Below are positions 1 through 5,718 of a stretch of DNA of 5,726 nt, one piece after another; the stretch's first letter is position 1, and each line of letters opens with the position of its first letter. Made by a program: the position numbers and the translations under genes. Origin of the DNA: Candidatus Calidifonticultor daggyaiensis (GTDB taxonomy: Bacteria > Actinomycetota > Humimicrobiia > Humimicrobiales > Humimicrobiaceae). The DNA is taken from assembly GCA_015661035.1 (NCBI GenBank), contig JACVJA010000116.1, forward strand, positions 1 through 5,726. The letters run 5' to 3'. The notes under the pieces were generated by a model. It was not told the origin of the DNA. It ran no database searches and was given only the letters and a program-made list of their open reading frames with translations.

Positions 1-619
1 TGAAAGAGGCATAGTTACTTTAAAAAAAGTTTTATAAACAGGTACTGACATTGTGTAAGATATATTTTCAAATTCACAATCTATTTGTTACTTATAATTT
101 AAATTCTTTCTGTCTTGTATTTATTGCACTTATATGAAAGCCTCTTTGAGGTAGCATAAATTCTATTGTCATTATCAATATTTCAAAGCTTTTAATCATC
201 TTTTAAAGATTATTTTCATTACTAAAGTATTTTTTATTTAAAGAATTAACTTAATTTTATAAAACATTTAACTTTAGCTTTATTATTTTGGGCTGTTGCA
301 CTGCACTTGTATAAAATAGGTACAAACCTCTAATATAAATCTAATATGCAGGAAAATCTTTATACAAGCCACATAACGCCTTACAGTAGGGTAAAAACTT
401 TTAAATCCATCTTTTACAAACTTGCTGTAAATTTTATTATTTTTTTATGTATACGCACTGGCACCAGGCATACTTACAATAATTGCTGCAAATGCTTGAG
501 AGGAACAGAAAAGTCACATTTAAGTCAGTTTAATTAAAACTTGACTTTGACTACCTGAAGAATTTCAAACAAAAATACTCTTTATAAGTTACAATAATTA
601 TATGGCTAAAATTATGTAA
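1..619. other. Gene-free AT-rich stretch downstream of the transporter gene
   Basis: No supported gene lies here. A plus-strand frame of 63 codons (346-537) has an ATG but no ribosome binding site, and its Cys/Thr/Asn-rich product resembles no family I know, so I leave it out. A minus-strand frame is open from 444 down to 286 without a start codon and may be a relic (see findings). A possible plus-strand promoter has TTGGGC at 288-293, a 16-base spacer and TATAAA at 310-315, but nothing convincing follows it. Small inverted repeats occur (3-10 with 140-147; 141-151), with no T-run that would make a terminator. No tRNA-like or riboswitch-like fold was recognised by eye. Confidence 0.6.
522..547. 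repeat. Imperfect inverted repeat downstream of the transporter stop
   Basis: AAGTCA then GTTT (522-531) is mirrored by AAAC then TGACTT (537-547). The arms make ten base pairs with one bulged base and a five-base loop. It lies about 70 bases past the stop of the minus-strand transporter gene. It could form an RNA hairpin at the 3' end of that transcript, but no U-run follows on either strand, so an intrinsic terminator is not demonstrated. Confidence 0.4.
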
Positions 620-1885
620 TTACACAATTGGCTTTGCTTCAGTATTCTTGACATCCTTAATTTTTATCATCAATATAAGTCCAACAATAAAGAGAACCAG
701 AATGCTTAAAATACCAAACCTGGAGTTTCCAGTTAGCTGTGACATAACACCTACAAGAAGAGGACCTAATATTGCAGCAAATTTGCCGAAAATATTGTAA
801 AACCCGAAGAATTCGCCTGAATTTTCAGGAGGTATTATTTTACCAAAATATGATCTGCTTAAAGCTTGAATTCCGCCCTGTGATGAAGCAACAAGCATTG
901 CAAGCATCCAGAATTGCCAGGTTGTTTTAATAAAGTATGCATAACTGACAATTACTATGTATACTATTATACCAAAAACTATCATTGTCCAGGCAGAAAA
1001 TTTTCTAGCAAGAACTCCAAAAAGTATTGCAAACGGAAATGCCGCCACCTGGGTGGCAAGAAATATAATAAGCAGGTTTGTTGAGGAAATGCCAATATCA
1101 GTGCCAAACACTGTACTCATGCTTATGACTGTATCAACACCATCAATGTAGAAAAAATAAGCTATCAAAAAAACAAAGACATGCTTGTATTTAAAAATAT
1201 TCTTTAATGTTTTATTAAGCCTTATGAAACTATGTAGAACTGGTTTTGGCTCAGGATTTATATAATACTGCTGCTTTATATTTACAAGTAGCGGTATTGA
1301 AAAAGCTGCCCACCAAACTGCAGTGATTATAAAGGCAAGCTTAGTAGCTCCAAGGGTATTAAGACCAATTATTGAGGGCTTCTGTATAAAGATTATATTG
1401 ACTATAAAAGGAAAGCAACTTCCTATGTAGCCCAACCCAAAACCCACTGAGGATACCCAGTCCATTCTTTCAGGTTTTGCAGCGTCAACAAGGAGAGCAT
1501 TGTAAAAAATATCAGCTCCTGCAAAACCTATAACCGTTATAAAATAAATCACTAAGCATTTTATCCACTGTCCCTTACTTATAATAGTAAGCAAAGCTGT
1601 AGAAATTAATCCTATTAATAAAAAAAATAAAAAAAATCTTTTTTTATAGTTCTTGTAATCAGAAATTGTGCCTATTATTGGCGAGAGTATTGCAACAAAA
1701 AGAGTAGCAAAAGATACAGTATAACCCCAATAAGCTGTTGAAACATTTGGGGCGATATTTACCGAATCAGTAAGAGATTTAAAGAAGATAGGAAGTATTC
1801 CTATTGAAATTGCAACTGTATATGCTGAATTTCCAACATCATATAGAGCCCAGCTTAATTCTTTTTTAGTAAGTTTAAATTTCAT
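620..1885 (-). CDS. UMF1-type major facilitator superfamily transporter (Atg22-like)
   Basis: This is a 421-residue integral membrane protein, the usual length for a 12-helix MFS permease, with hydrophobic segments throughout and a short charged C-terminus. Family hallmarks are clear. SWALYDVGNSAY (about residues 11-22) is the N-terminal signature of the UMF1/Atg22-like branch. SPIIGTISDYKNYKKRF (68-84) is the MFS motif A loop between helices 2 and 3. SQGGIQALSRS (335-345) and GEFFGFYNIFGKF (357-369) are the conserved C-terminal-half blocks. It acts in the cytoplasmic membrane. Substrate is unknown: bacterial members are mostly uncharacterised, and the yeast relative Atg22 exports amino acids from the vacuole. 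The ATG at 1885 puts the signature at the normal distance from the start, although no good ribosome binding site precedes it (AAGCAAAG only). The gene is single and divergent from the phospholipase-like gene. The family call is firm; the substrate is not predicted. Confidence 0.95.
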   Translation of the reverse strand: MKFKLTKKELSWALYDVGNSAYTVAISIGILPIFFKSLTDSVNIAPNVSTAYWGYTVSFATLFVAILSPIIGTISDYKNYKKRFFLFFLLIGLISTALLTIISKGQWIKCLVIYFITVIGFAGADIFYNALLVDAAKPERMDWVSSVGFGLGYIGSCFPFIVNIIFIQKPSIIGLNTLGATKLAFIITAVWWAAFSIPLLVNIKQQYYINPEPKPVLHSFIRLNKTLKNIFKYKHVFVFLIAYFFYIDGVDTVISMSTVFGTDIGISSTNLLIIFLATQVAAFPFAILFGVLARKFSAWTMIVFGIIVYIVIVSYAYFIKTTWQFWMLAMLVASSQGGIQALSRSYFGKIIPPENSGEFFGFYNIFGKFAAILGPLLVGVMSQLTGNSRFGILSILVLFIVGLILMIKIKDVKNTEAKPIV

Positions 1886-1976
1886 TTCTTTGCTTATTTG
1901 TTTAATAAATGCATTTTAGATTTTTAATGGATTTTATCTTAAAAAGATGTAATAAAAAATATTATTTTTATGAAAT

Positions 1977-1998
1977 AAATATTAAATTTTTAATATTT
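1977..1998. promoter_or_regulatory. Perfect 10-bp-arm dyad, candidate operator
   Basis: AAATATTAAA (1977-1986) and its exact reverse complement TTTAATATTT (1989-1998) flank two bases. The dyad ends where the extended -10 of the plus-strand promoter begins, so it covers that promoter's -35 region. A bound dimeric regulator there would be placed to block or replace -35 contacts. All arm bases are A or T, so chance remains possible. Confidence 0.35.
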
Positions 1999-2006
1999 GC
2001 TATACT
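1998..2006 (+). promoter_or_regulatory. Extended -10 promoter for the phospholipase-like gene
   Basis: TGCTATACT has the TGn element directly before a TATACT hexamer (5 of 6 to TATAAT). No TTGACA-like -35 lies at the usual distance, which is tolerated by extended -10 promoters. Transcription would begin near 2013, giving a leader of about 80 bases before the start codon at 2092. Confidence 0.45.
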
Positions 2007-2014
2007 TTTAGTAT
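2002..2014. repeat. Short inverted repeat overlapping the -10 element
   Basis: ATACT-TTT-AGTAT is a perfect 5-bp-arm dyad spanning the -10 hexamer and the predicted transcription start. With the adjacent 22-bp dyad it could be a second regulator site, or it may be chance in AT-rich DNA. Confidence 0.3.
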
Positions 2015-2061
2015 CAAAATAAAAATAATATTAAAGTTGAGCATTTATTATTATTTATTAC

Positions 2062-2087
2062 AAGGAGAGCATTTATTTTAAGGAGAG
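2062..2087 (+). promoter_or_regulatory. Doubled Shine-Dalgarno sequence before the phospholipase-like gene
   Basis: AAGGAGAG occurs twice, at 2062-2069 and 2080-2087. The second copy is four bases before the ATG at 2092 and fixes that start. The first is 22 bases before the ATG and has no ATG, GTG or TTG suitably placed after it. The surrounding GAGCATTTATT is itself repeated (2039-2049 and 2067-2077), so the extra copy probably arose by local duplication. Confidence 0.75.
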
Positions 2088-2091
2088 TGCA

Positions 2092-3108
2092 ATGCCTGCT
2101 TTTCTGACACATTGTATTTTTGCTGAAGATGTCCTTGAACTTATTGAAGACCAAGTGATAAAAGAAAAAATAAAAGACAGAATGGCGCTATATTACTTAG
2201 GAGCACAAGGACCAGATATTTTTTTCTACTATAAAGCAAAACCATGGATCAAATATGATGGTATCGAAAAACTTGGTCACCTTATGCATGATAATAAAAC
2301 TGCAGAATTTTTTATAAAAAGTCTTGATTATATAAAAAGAATAAGAGATGCTGAATATAATGATAAAAATTGTACCTATTTTGACCTTTTAGTGTATATT
2401 GTCGGATATTTCTGCCATTTTGCGCTTGACCAATCTGCTCATCCTTTAATACATTACCGAGCCGGCATTGATACGAAGAAGAATAAAGAAACCCGCAAAT
2501 ACCATAACTACCATAAACTGCTGGAAAGCACAATTGATGCATATATGCTCAACTTCAAAAAAAGTATCCAGGCAAATAAATATAAAAGTTATAAGTTAAT
2601 AGAGGATTGTAAATATCAAACAGTATGTCTTGGGAATTTTTATTCTGATGTAATAAAAGAGGTATATGATATTAAAATAAGCAAACAGCAGACTGCTACT
2701 GCAGTTACTGACATTATAGAGATATTAAAAATATTATATGACCCTTTAGGAATAAAAAAAGTTTTTTTCAGATGTTTAGAATTTTTAATGAACAAAAAAG
2801 GGGAAATAACTTCAGCTATGTATCCTCAGCGAATTAAAAGCAAAATTGACTATCTGAATTTAAACCATGAAATATATCTGCACCCCTGCAGTAAAGATAT
2901 AAAATCATCAAAATCTTTTATTGACATTTATGGAGAAGCTCTTTTACTGGCAGTCAAGTATACTAATGCAGCCATTAGTTATATTCTGGATAAAGAGAGC
3001 TTGCCAAGTTTAAAAAGCATCCTACTTGATGTTTCTTATTCTACTGGGTTAAAATGCGGAACTGATGAGGACCTTTTTTACTTTGATTCAATATTTGAAC
3101 GCAAATAA
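2092..3108 (+). CDS. Zinc-dependent phospholipase C-like protein
   Basis: This 338-residue protein belongs to the zinc-dependent phospholipase C / S1-P1 nuclease-like fold. Candidate metal ligands appear in the family's order: H7 in MPAFLTH, D42 in LGAQGPDIFFYY, H66 in GHLMHD, H109 and D113 as HxxxD with H117 just after (GYFCHFALDQSAHP), and H141 and E145 as HxxxE (HKLLESTID). This matches the trinuclear zinc site of secreted clostridial and Bacillus phospholipases C. Unlike those enzymes it has no signal peptide and so no mature N-terminal Trp to bind zinc; it begins with the MPxFLTH typical of the cytoplasmic branch. That branch is usually annotated from homology only, so phospholipase activity is unproven. 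The metal-site half ends near residue 155. The remaining ~180 residues are lysine-rich, look helical, and match no domain I know. The start is fixed by AAGGAGAG four bases upstream. The gene is single, divergent from the transporter and convergent with the PAP2-like gene. Confidence 0.9.
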   Translation: MPAFLTHCIFAEDVLELIEDQVIKEKIKDRMALYYLGAQGPDIFFYYKAKPWIKYDGIEKLGHLMHDNKTAEFFIKSLDYIKRIRDAEYNDKNCTYFDLLVYIVGYFCHFALDQSAHPLIHYRAGIDTKKNKETRKYHNYHKLLESTIDAYMLNFKKSIQANKYKSYKLIEDCKYQTVCLGNFYSDVIKEVYDIKISKQQTATAVTDIIEILKILYDPLGIKKVFFRCLEFLMNKKGEITSAMYPQRIKSKIDYLNLNHEIYLHPCSKDIKSSKSFIDIYGEALLLAVKYTNAAISYILDKESLPSLKSILLDVSYSTGLKCGTDEDLFYFDSIFERK

Positions 3109-3116
3109 AAGCAGAC

Positions 3117-3135
3117 TATTTTATTTTTTAAAATA
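3117..3135 (+). terminator. Weak AT-only hairpin after the phospholipase-like gene
   Basis: TATTTTA (3117-3123), a T5 loop and TAAAATA (3129-3135) form a seven-pair stem nine bases past the stop codon. It has no G-C pairs and no T-run after it, so it would be a poor intrinsic terminator. It is listed only because nothing better is present. Confidence 0.2.
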
Positions 3136-3222
3136 TAATCCTGGTAATTTTTACAACTACTACCCACTTTTTTCTTTAAGAGAGAGTTTTTTATTCAAAT
3201 AATCATTAACTGATAAAAAAAT

Positions 3223-3385
3223 CTAGCAGTTTTTGTATTCTACATTTGGGATTTCTTGGGAGTTATAGAAGCATTTTGAAATTACCTTAAAGCCTTCTTT
3301 TTCAAGTTTTCACAAATACCTTGGGTTATTGTATATTGGTTAATTTTTTGATTTGTGCCCGCATATTTTTAGTCTCTTTAAATTT
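3223..3385 (-). pseudogene. Possible decayed coding remnant, family unknown
   Basis: Three minus-strand frames follow one another and read like one broken protein end. The first, at 3385 down to about 3335, includes KFKETKNMRAQIKKLTNI. The second, to 3303, includes YTITQGICENL. The third, from 3306 to a TAG at 3223-3225, begins LEKEGFKVISKCF and ends NVEYKNC. A single-base change near 3303-3306 would join the last two as ENLEKEGFKV. I do not recognise the family, the segments are short, and there is no start codon with a ribosome binding site. Chance open frames in AT-rich DNA are a fair alternative. Confidence 0.2.
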
Positions 3386-3412
3386 ATAATAAATTACTTG
3401 CTAAAATTAATA

Positions 3413-4168
3413 CTAAAAATTTGTTAAAAATTGTTTTTTATACATATGAATCAGAACAATTATGACTAATATAAATAAAAGTGCTGAATCTATTTTAATT
3501 AGAGATATTAAAGTATTTATATATTTATAAGCCGGAATGAATAATACCTTGATTTCAAAAAATTTAGGGTGAGCATTAAAAGTAAATCCATTAAAACTAA
3601 GTATGGCAAAAGAAATAGAGAAAGTAGTTGATACTCCTGCTACAGCTTGAGCAATGGTATGTCTTTTAAGCTCAATTCTCGCCCATACCATCAAAGGTAT
3701 AAGCAGCAATGCAAAAAGCCCCCATTTGCCATATACTGTAATAAAAACAATTGCAAAAATAGTAACATAGCTTGTGTGAAAACTAATTTTCCAGAAAATA
3801 CTTATAATAGTTAAAACCATAAGTCCTAAAACATATATTGTATAAACTGTTTTTAAAAGTAGTGTAACATCTACCAGCTTTAGTAAAAGATAACCCATAA
3901 TGACAATTGAATTGGTAAATATAAGAGGTAGAATCCTTTCTTTTCTATTCGGCATATGTAAATCACTAATAATTCCACATTTATACAAACATAGTATTAA
4001 TGTATAAGGAATTAAAGCAAGAGAAACTATTGAAATAATAAATGAAGGAAGGGTTTTTAGAAGCTTACCTGTTCCAATTTCTGCAAAATATACTGAAAGA
4101 AATATTGGAAGAGCAAGAACAGAACCGTCAAATACAAAAGAAACCAACTTTGCCGCCTTTTTAATCAT
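3413..4168 (-). CDS. PAP2-like multi-spanning membrane protein (phosphatase-related)
   Basis: This is a 251-residue, very hydrophobic protein with about seven or eight likely membrane segments. Its polar motifs fit a divergent PAP2 (type 2 phosphatidate phosphatase) fold. SDLHMPNRKERILP (68-81) sits where the basic first motif is expected. SFH at 129-131 replaces the PSGH motif and supplies the first histidine, H131. ARIELKRHTIAQ (163-174) matches the SRx5Hx3D motif with R164 and H170, but Q174 stands in place of Asp. I recall the same Gln in a PAP2-like branch (HTxxQV), so this is probably a subfamily trait and activity may be altered. If active it would dephosphorylate a lipid or isoprenoid phosphate at the membrane. 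It starts 10 bp after the glycosyltransferase stop with no clear ribosome binding site (AAACAGATTA before the ATG), which suggests a shared transcript and perhaps coupled translation. It ends with a lysine-containing tail. The family call is moderately secure; the substrate is unknown. Confidence 0.75.
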   Translation of the reverse strand: MIKKAAKLVSFVFDGSVLALPIFLSVYFAEIGTGKLLKTLPSFIISIVSLALIPYTLILCLYKCGIISDLHMPNRKERILPLIFTNSIVIMGYLLLKLVDVTLLLKTVYTIYVLGLMVLTIISIFWKISFHTSYVTIFAIVFITVYGKWGLFALLLIPLMVWARIELKRHTIAQAVAGVSTTFSISFAILSFNGFTFNAHPKFFEIKVLFIPAYKYINTLISLIKIDSALLFILVIIVLIHMYKKQFLTNF

Positions 4169-4178
4169 TAATCTGTTT

Positions 4179-5462
4179 TTATTTAATAAAACTATATTTT
4201 CTTCCTTTCCAACTTATATAAGTTTCTTTTTTGTCTTTTGAAAATAACTTTATCCCCATAGCTAGAATTGTTGCAATAGAAACTGGATGTAAAAGTACAT
4301 CAATAATATTTCCTTCAAATCTTGAAACATAAATAGTTTTCATAATTAAAATAAGGCATATTTGAAACAAATTTAATAGGACACTTTTATATAATATTGA
4401 GTGCAGACCAGCAATAACTGAACCAGCATATGACAAAGAAGATACCAGAAAATAATTTATAACCGGGTAAACAAGTATTAAAACAAAAGGGAAAAGCAGT
4501 ATTATAGAAAGTAAAAATATCAAAAATAGCGGTAAGCCCTTTTTGTAATTAAAAGTTGTAAAAATAAACCTTGAAAATCCTTTATATATATCTTCTAAAT
4601 TACTGTACATTCTTGTTTTGTAAGTTTTAAAACCATCAAATATTTCAAACTTATAACCTTTACTTTTTAAAAGGCTTGCCATATTCATATCCTCTAGACA
4701 TTTATTATAAATCATAGCATGGCCGCCTAAAGCCCTATATGCATTTCTTTTATATAACATATAAGAGCCAAGCGCAGGACTTAGAATTGGTTTTTTTATA
4801 TTACTTCTTAAATAAATTGGCAAAAATAATAAAATACCAAATTTCATAAAACTAATAACCATTCTTTCAAAAAAAGTATGCATCAAAATTTCTGGATAAA
4901 CAGAGAGTGCATCAAGATTATTCGATATTAGACATTGCAAGCCGCAAGAAACAGATTCAGGACTATGTATAGTATCAGCGTCTGTAAACAACAAATAATC
5001 ACCACTTGCAGCTTTTTCAAGCTGGTAACATGCAAAGTTCTTCCCAACCCAACCTTCCTGGAGAGGCTCCCCTTTTATGTACTTTAAGATTATTTTTCGC
5101 TTATCTTTACTATTATCAGAAAAAGTTTGATTAATAGTATTAATATTATTGTATTCTTGAATAACCTTATGGATTATTTTTGAAGTGTTGTCTGTTGAGT
5201 TATCATCAAGTACAATTATTTCAAGGTTCATATAATCTTGTGCAATTAGCGAACGCAAGCAGGCTTCAATATTTTTTTCTTCGTTTCGTGCTGGAACTAA
5301 TACTGAAACTCTTGGGAGGGTCTGTATATAAATTATATTAAGCTTATAAGAAAAAACAGATTTAAAATACTTAAGATTAATAATAAAACTAATAAACAAT
5401 ATAGCCAATACTGATAATATTAACCAATTATACAATTCTAATATTCTTATTAATATTTCCAT
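4179..5462 (-). CDS. Membrane-bound family 2 glycosyltransferase (CrtQ/HpnB-like)
   Basis: This GT-A fold enzyme of about 427 residues should transfer a sugar from a nucleotide donor to a lipid-type acceptor on the cytoplasmic face. Numbered from the ATG at 5462, it has an N-terminal membrane segment (about 10-30), then RVSVLVPARNEE (51-62), VLDDNSTDNT with the donor-binding Asp pair (84-93), GWVGKN (137-142), the metal-binding DAD (161-163), and the ED acceptor-side pair in KCLEDMNM (254-261). The C-terminal part has about four hydrophobic segments (from about 310 on) and ends near SWKGRKY (417-423). GWVGKN and the terminal WKGR are typical of the branch with the carotenoid glycosyltransferase CrtQ and hopanoid-associated HpnB. 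No carotenoid or hopanoid gene is nearby, so the acceptor is unknown. An in-frame TTG at 5492 would add ten residues (MFKKFFGNNF). Neither start has a good ribosome binding site; I prefer the ATG. First gene of a probable operon with the PAP2-like gene. Confidence 0.9.
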   Translation of the reverse strand: MEILIRILELYNWLILSVLAILFISFIINLKYFKSVFSYKLNIIYIQTLPRVSVLVPARNEEKNIEACLRSLIAQDYMNLEIIVLDDNSTDNTSKIIHKVIQEYNNINTINQTFSDNSKDKRKIILKYIKGEPLQEGWVGKNFACYQLEKAASGDYLLFTDADTIHSPESVSCGLQCLISNNLDALSVYPEILMHTFFERMVISFMKFGILLFLPIYLRSNIKKPILSPALGSYMLYKRNAYRALGGHAMIYNKCLEDMNMASLLKSKGYKFEIFDGFKTYKTRMYSNLEDIYKGFSRFIFTTFNYKKGLPLFLIFLLSIILLFPFVLILVYPVINYFLVSSLSYAGSVIAGLHSILYKSVLLNLFQICLILIMKTIYVSRFEGNIIDVLLHPVSIATILAMGIKLFSKDKKETYISWKGRKYSFIK

Positions 5463-5502
5463 AAAATTATTACCAAAAAATTTTTTAAACAATAGTTGCT
5501 TT

Positions 5503-5520
5503 ATTTATTTGATTTATTTG
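5503..5520. repeat. Tandem 9-bp repeat in the glycosyltransferase leader
   Basis: ATTTATTTG occurs twice head to tail (5503-5511 and 5512-5520), within the predicted untranslated leader of the minus-strand operon. It is low-complexity sequence with no known role. Confidence 0.45.
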
Positions 5521-5543
5521 ATATTCATTTCATATTCGCCTAA

Positions 5544-5549
5544 ATTATA
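5544..5549 (-). promoter_or_regulatory. Consensus -10 element of the glycosyltransferase/PAP2 operon
   Basis: On the minus strand this is a perfect TATAAT, about 80 bases before the ATG at 5462 and about 50 before the alternative TTG at 5492. No good -35 sits 16-18 bases upstream. TTAACA (minus strand, 5570-5575) matches TTGACA at 5 of 6 positions but with a 20-base spacer. A-tracts further upstream may compensate. Transcription would start near 5537. Confidence 0.45.
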
Positions 5550-5573
5550 AGAAAAATAATTAAGTAAGATGTT

Positions 5574-5611
5574 AAAAAAAAATAAAAAAAAGATTAAAAA
5601 AACATTAAAAA
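5574..5611. promoter_or_regulatory. Phased A-tracts upstream of the operon promoter (UP-element-like)
   Basis: Four A-runs on the plus strand (5574-5582, 5584-5591, 5596-5602, 5607-5611; 9, 8, 7 and 5 bases) have centres about 10-11 bases apart, close to one helical turn. This is the arrangement of intrinsically bent DNA. The block lies at about -37 to -74 from the start site predicted from the TATAAT, where UP elements contact the RNA polymerase alpha subunit. The role is inferred from sequence and position. Confidence 0.4.
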
Positions 5612-5682
5612 GTGTAGTTGGGTTAACTTCTAGCTTTGAGTTACACCTCTGCTTATACTTTTGTCCACTTTAAAGAATTTAA

Positions 5683-5718
5683 TTTCCTAAATATCTAAGA
5701 TTTCCTAAATATCTAAGA
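5683..5718. repeat. Exact tandem duplication of an 18-bp unit
   Basis: TTTCCTAAATATCTAAGA is present twice with no spacer, at 5683-5700 and 5701-5718. The following TTCAAAGA diverges, so there is no third exact copy inside the window. It lies upstream of the glycosyltransferase operon, beyond its predicted promoter. It could be a replication-slippage product, a small minisatellite, or a repeated binding site. Confidence 0.85.

Larger units (their letters stand above)
1886..2091. promoter_or_regulatory. Divergent intergenic region between transporter and phospholipase-like genes
   Basis: This 206-bp spacer must hold the start signals of both divergent genes. Toward the plus strand I see an extended -10 promoter, two dyads and a doubled ribosome binding site, listed separately. 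Toward the minus strand no promoter is convincing; the best -10-like string is TAAAAT just past an ATCTT/AAGAT inverted repeat near 1937-1949, without a recognisable -35. Further AT-only inverted repeats (for example around 1952-1971) are expected at this composition. Confidence 0.6.
3109..3412. other. Spacer between convergent genes, no intact gene
   Basis: This stretch separates the 3' ends of the phospholipase-like gene and the glycosyltransferase/PAP2 pair. I see no intact gene and no GC-rich hairpin with a T-run for either transcript. The only hairpins are AT-only, at 3117-3135 and 3381-3395. On the minus strand, short open stretches in different frames (3223-3385) can be joined into a protein-like sequence and are listed as a possible relic. 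Confidence 0.6.

Noticed and set aside
141..151. CCTC-TTT-GAGG small hairpin
   Set aside because: A four-pair stem with a three-base loop and no T-run, too small for a terminator.
288..315. Possible plus-strand promoter (TTGGGC, 16 bases, TATAAA)
   Set aside because: The -35 matches poorly and no supported gene or RNA follows it.
457..469. CTGG-CA-CCAG palindrome
   Set aside because: A two-base loop cannot form a stable hairpin, and a short isolated palindrome like this is expected by chance.
346..537. Plus-strand 63-codon open frame with ATG
   Set aside because: It has no ribosome binding site and an odd Cys/Thr/Asn-rich product with no recognisable motif. The length is attainable by chance in AT-rich DNA.
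957..1151. Plus-strand 64-codon open frame
   Set aside because: It lies wholly inside the transporter gene on the opposite strand and is a shadow of that coding sequence.
2312..2542. Minus-strand 76-codon open frame
   Set aside because: It lies wholly inside the phospholipase-like gene on the other strand, over its metal-ligand region. The plus-strand frame has the real motifs.
5659..5677. TTTTGTCCACTTTAAAG, resembling the ends of some IS3-type insertion sequences
   Set aside because: No matching inverted end, transposase fragment, or target-site duplication was found in the window. The resemblance rests on about ten bases.
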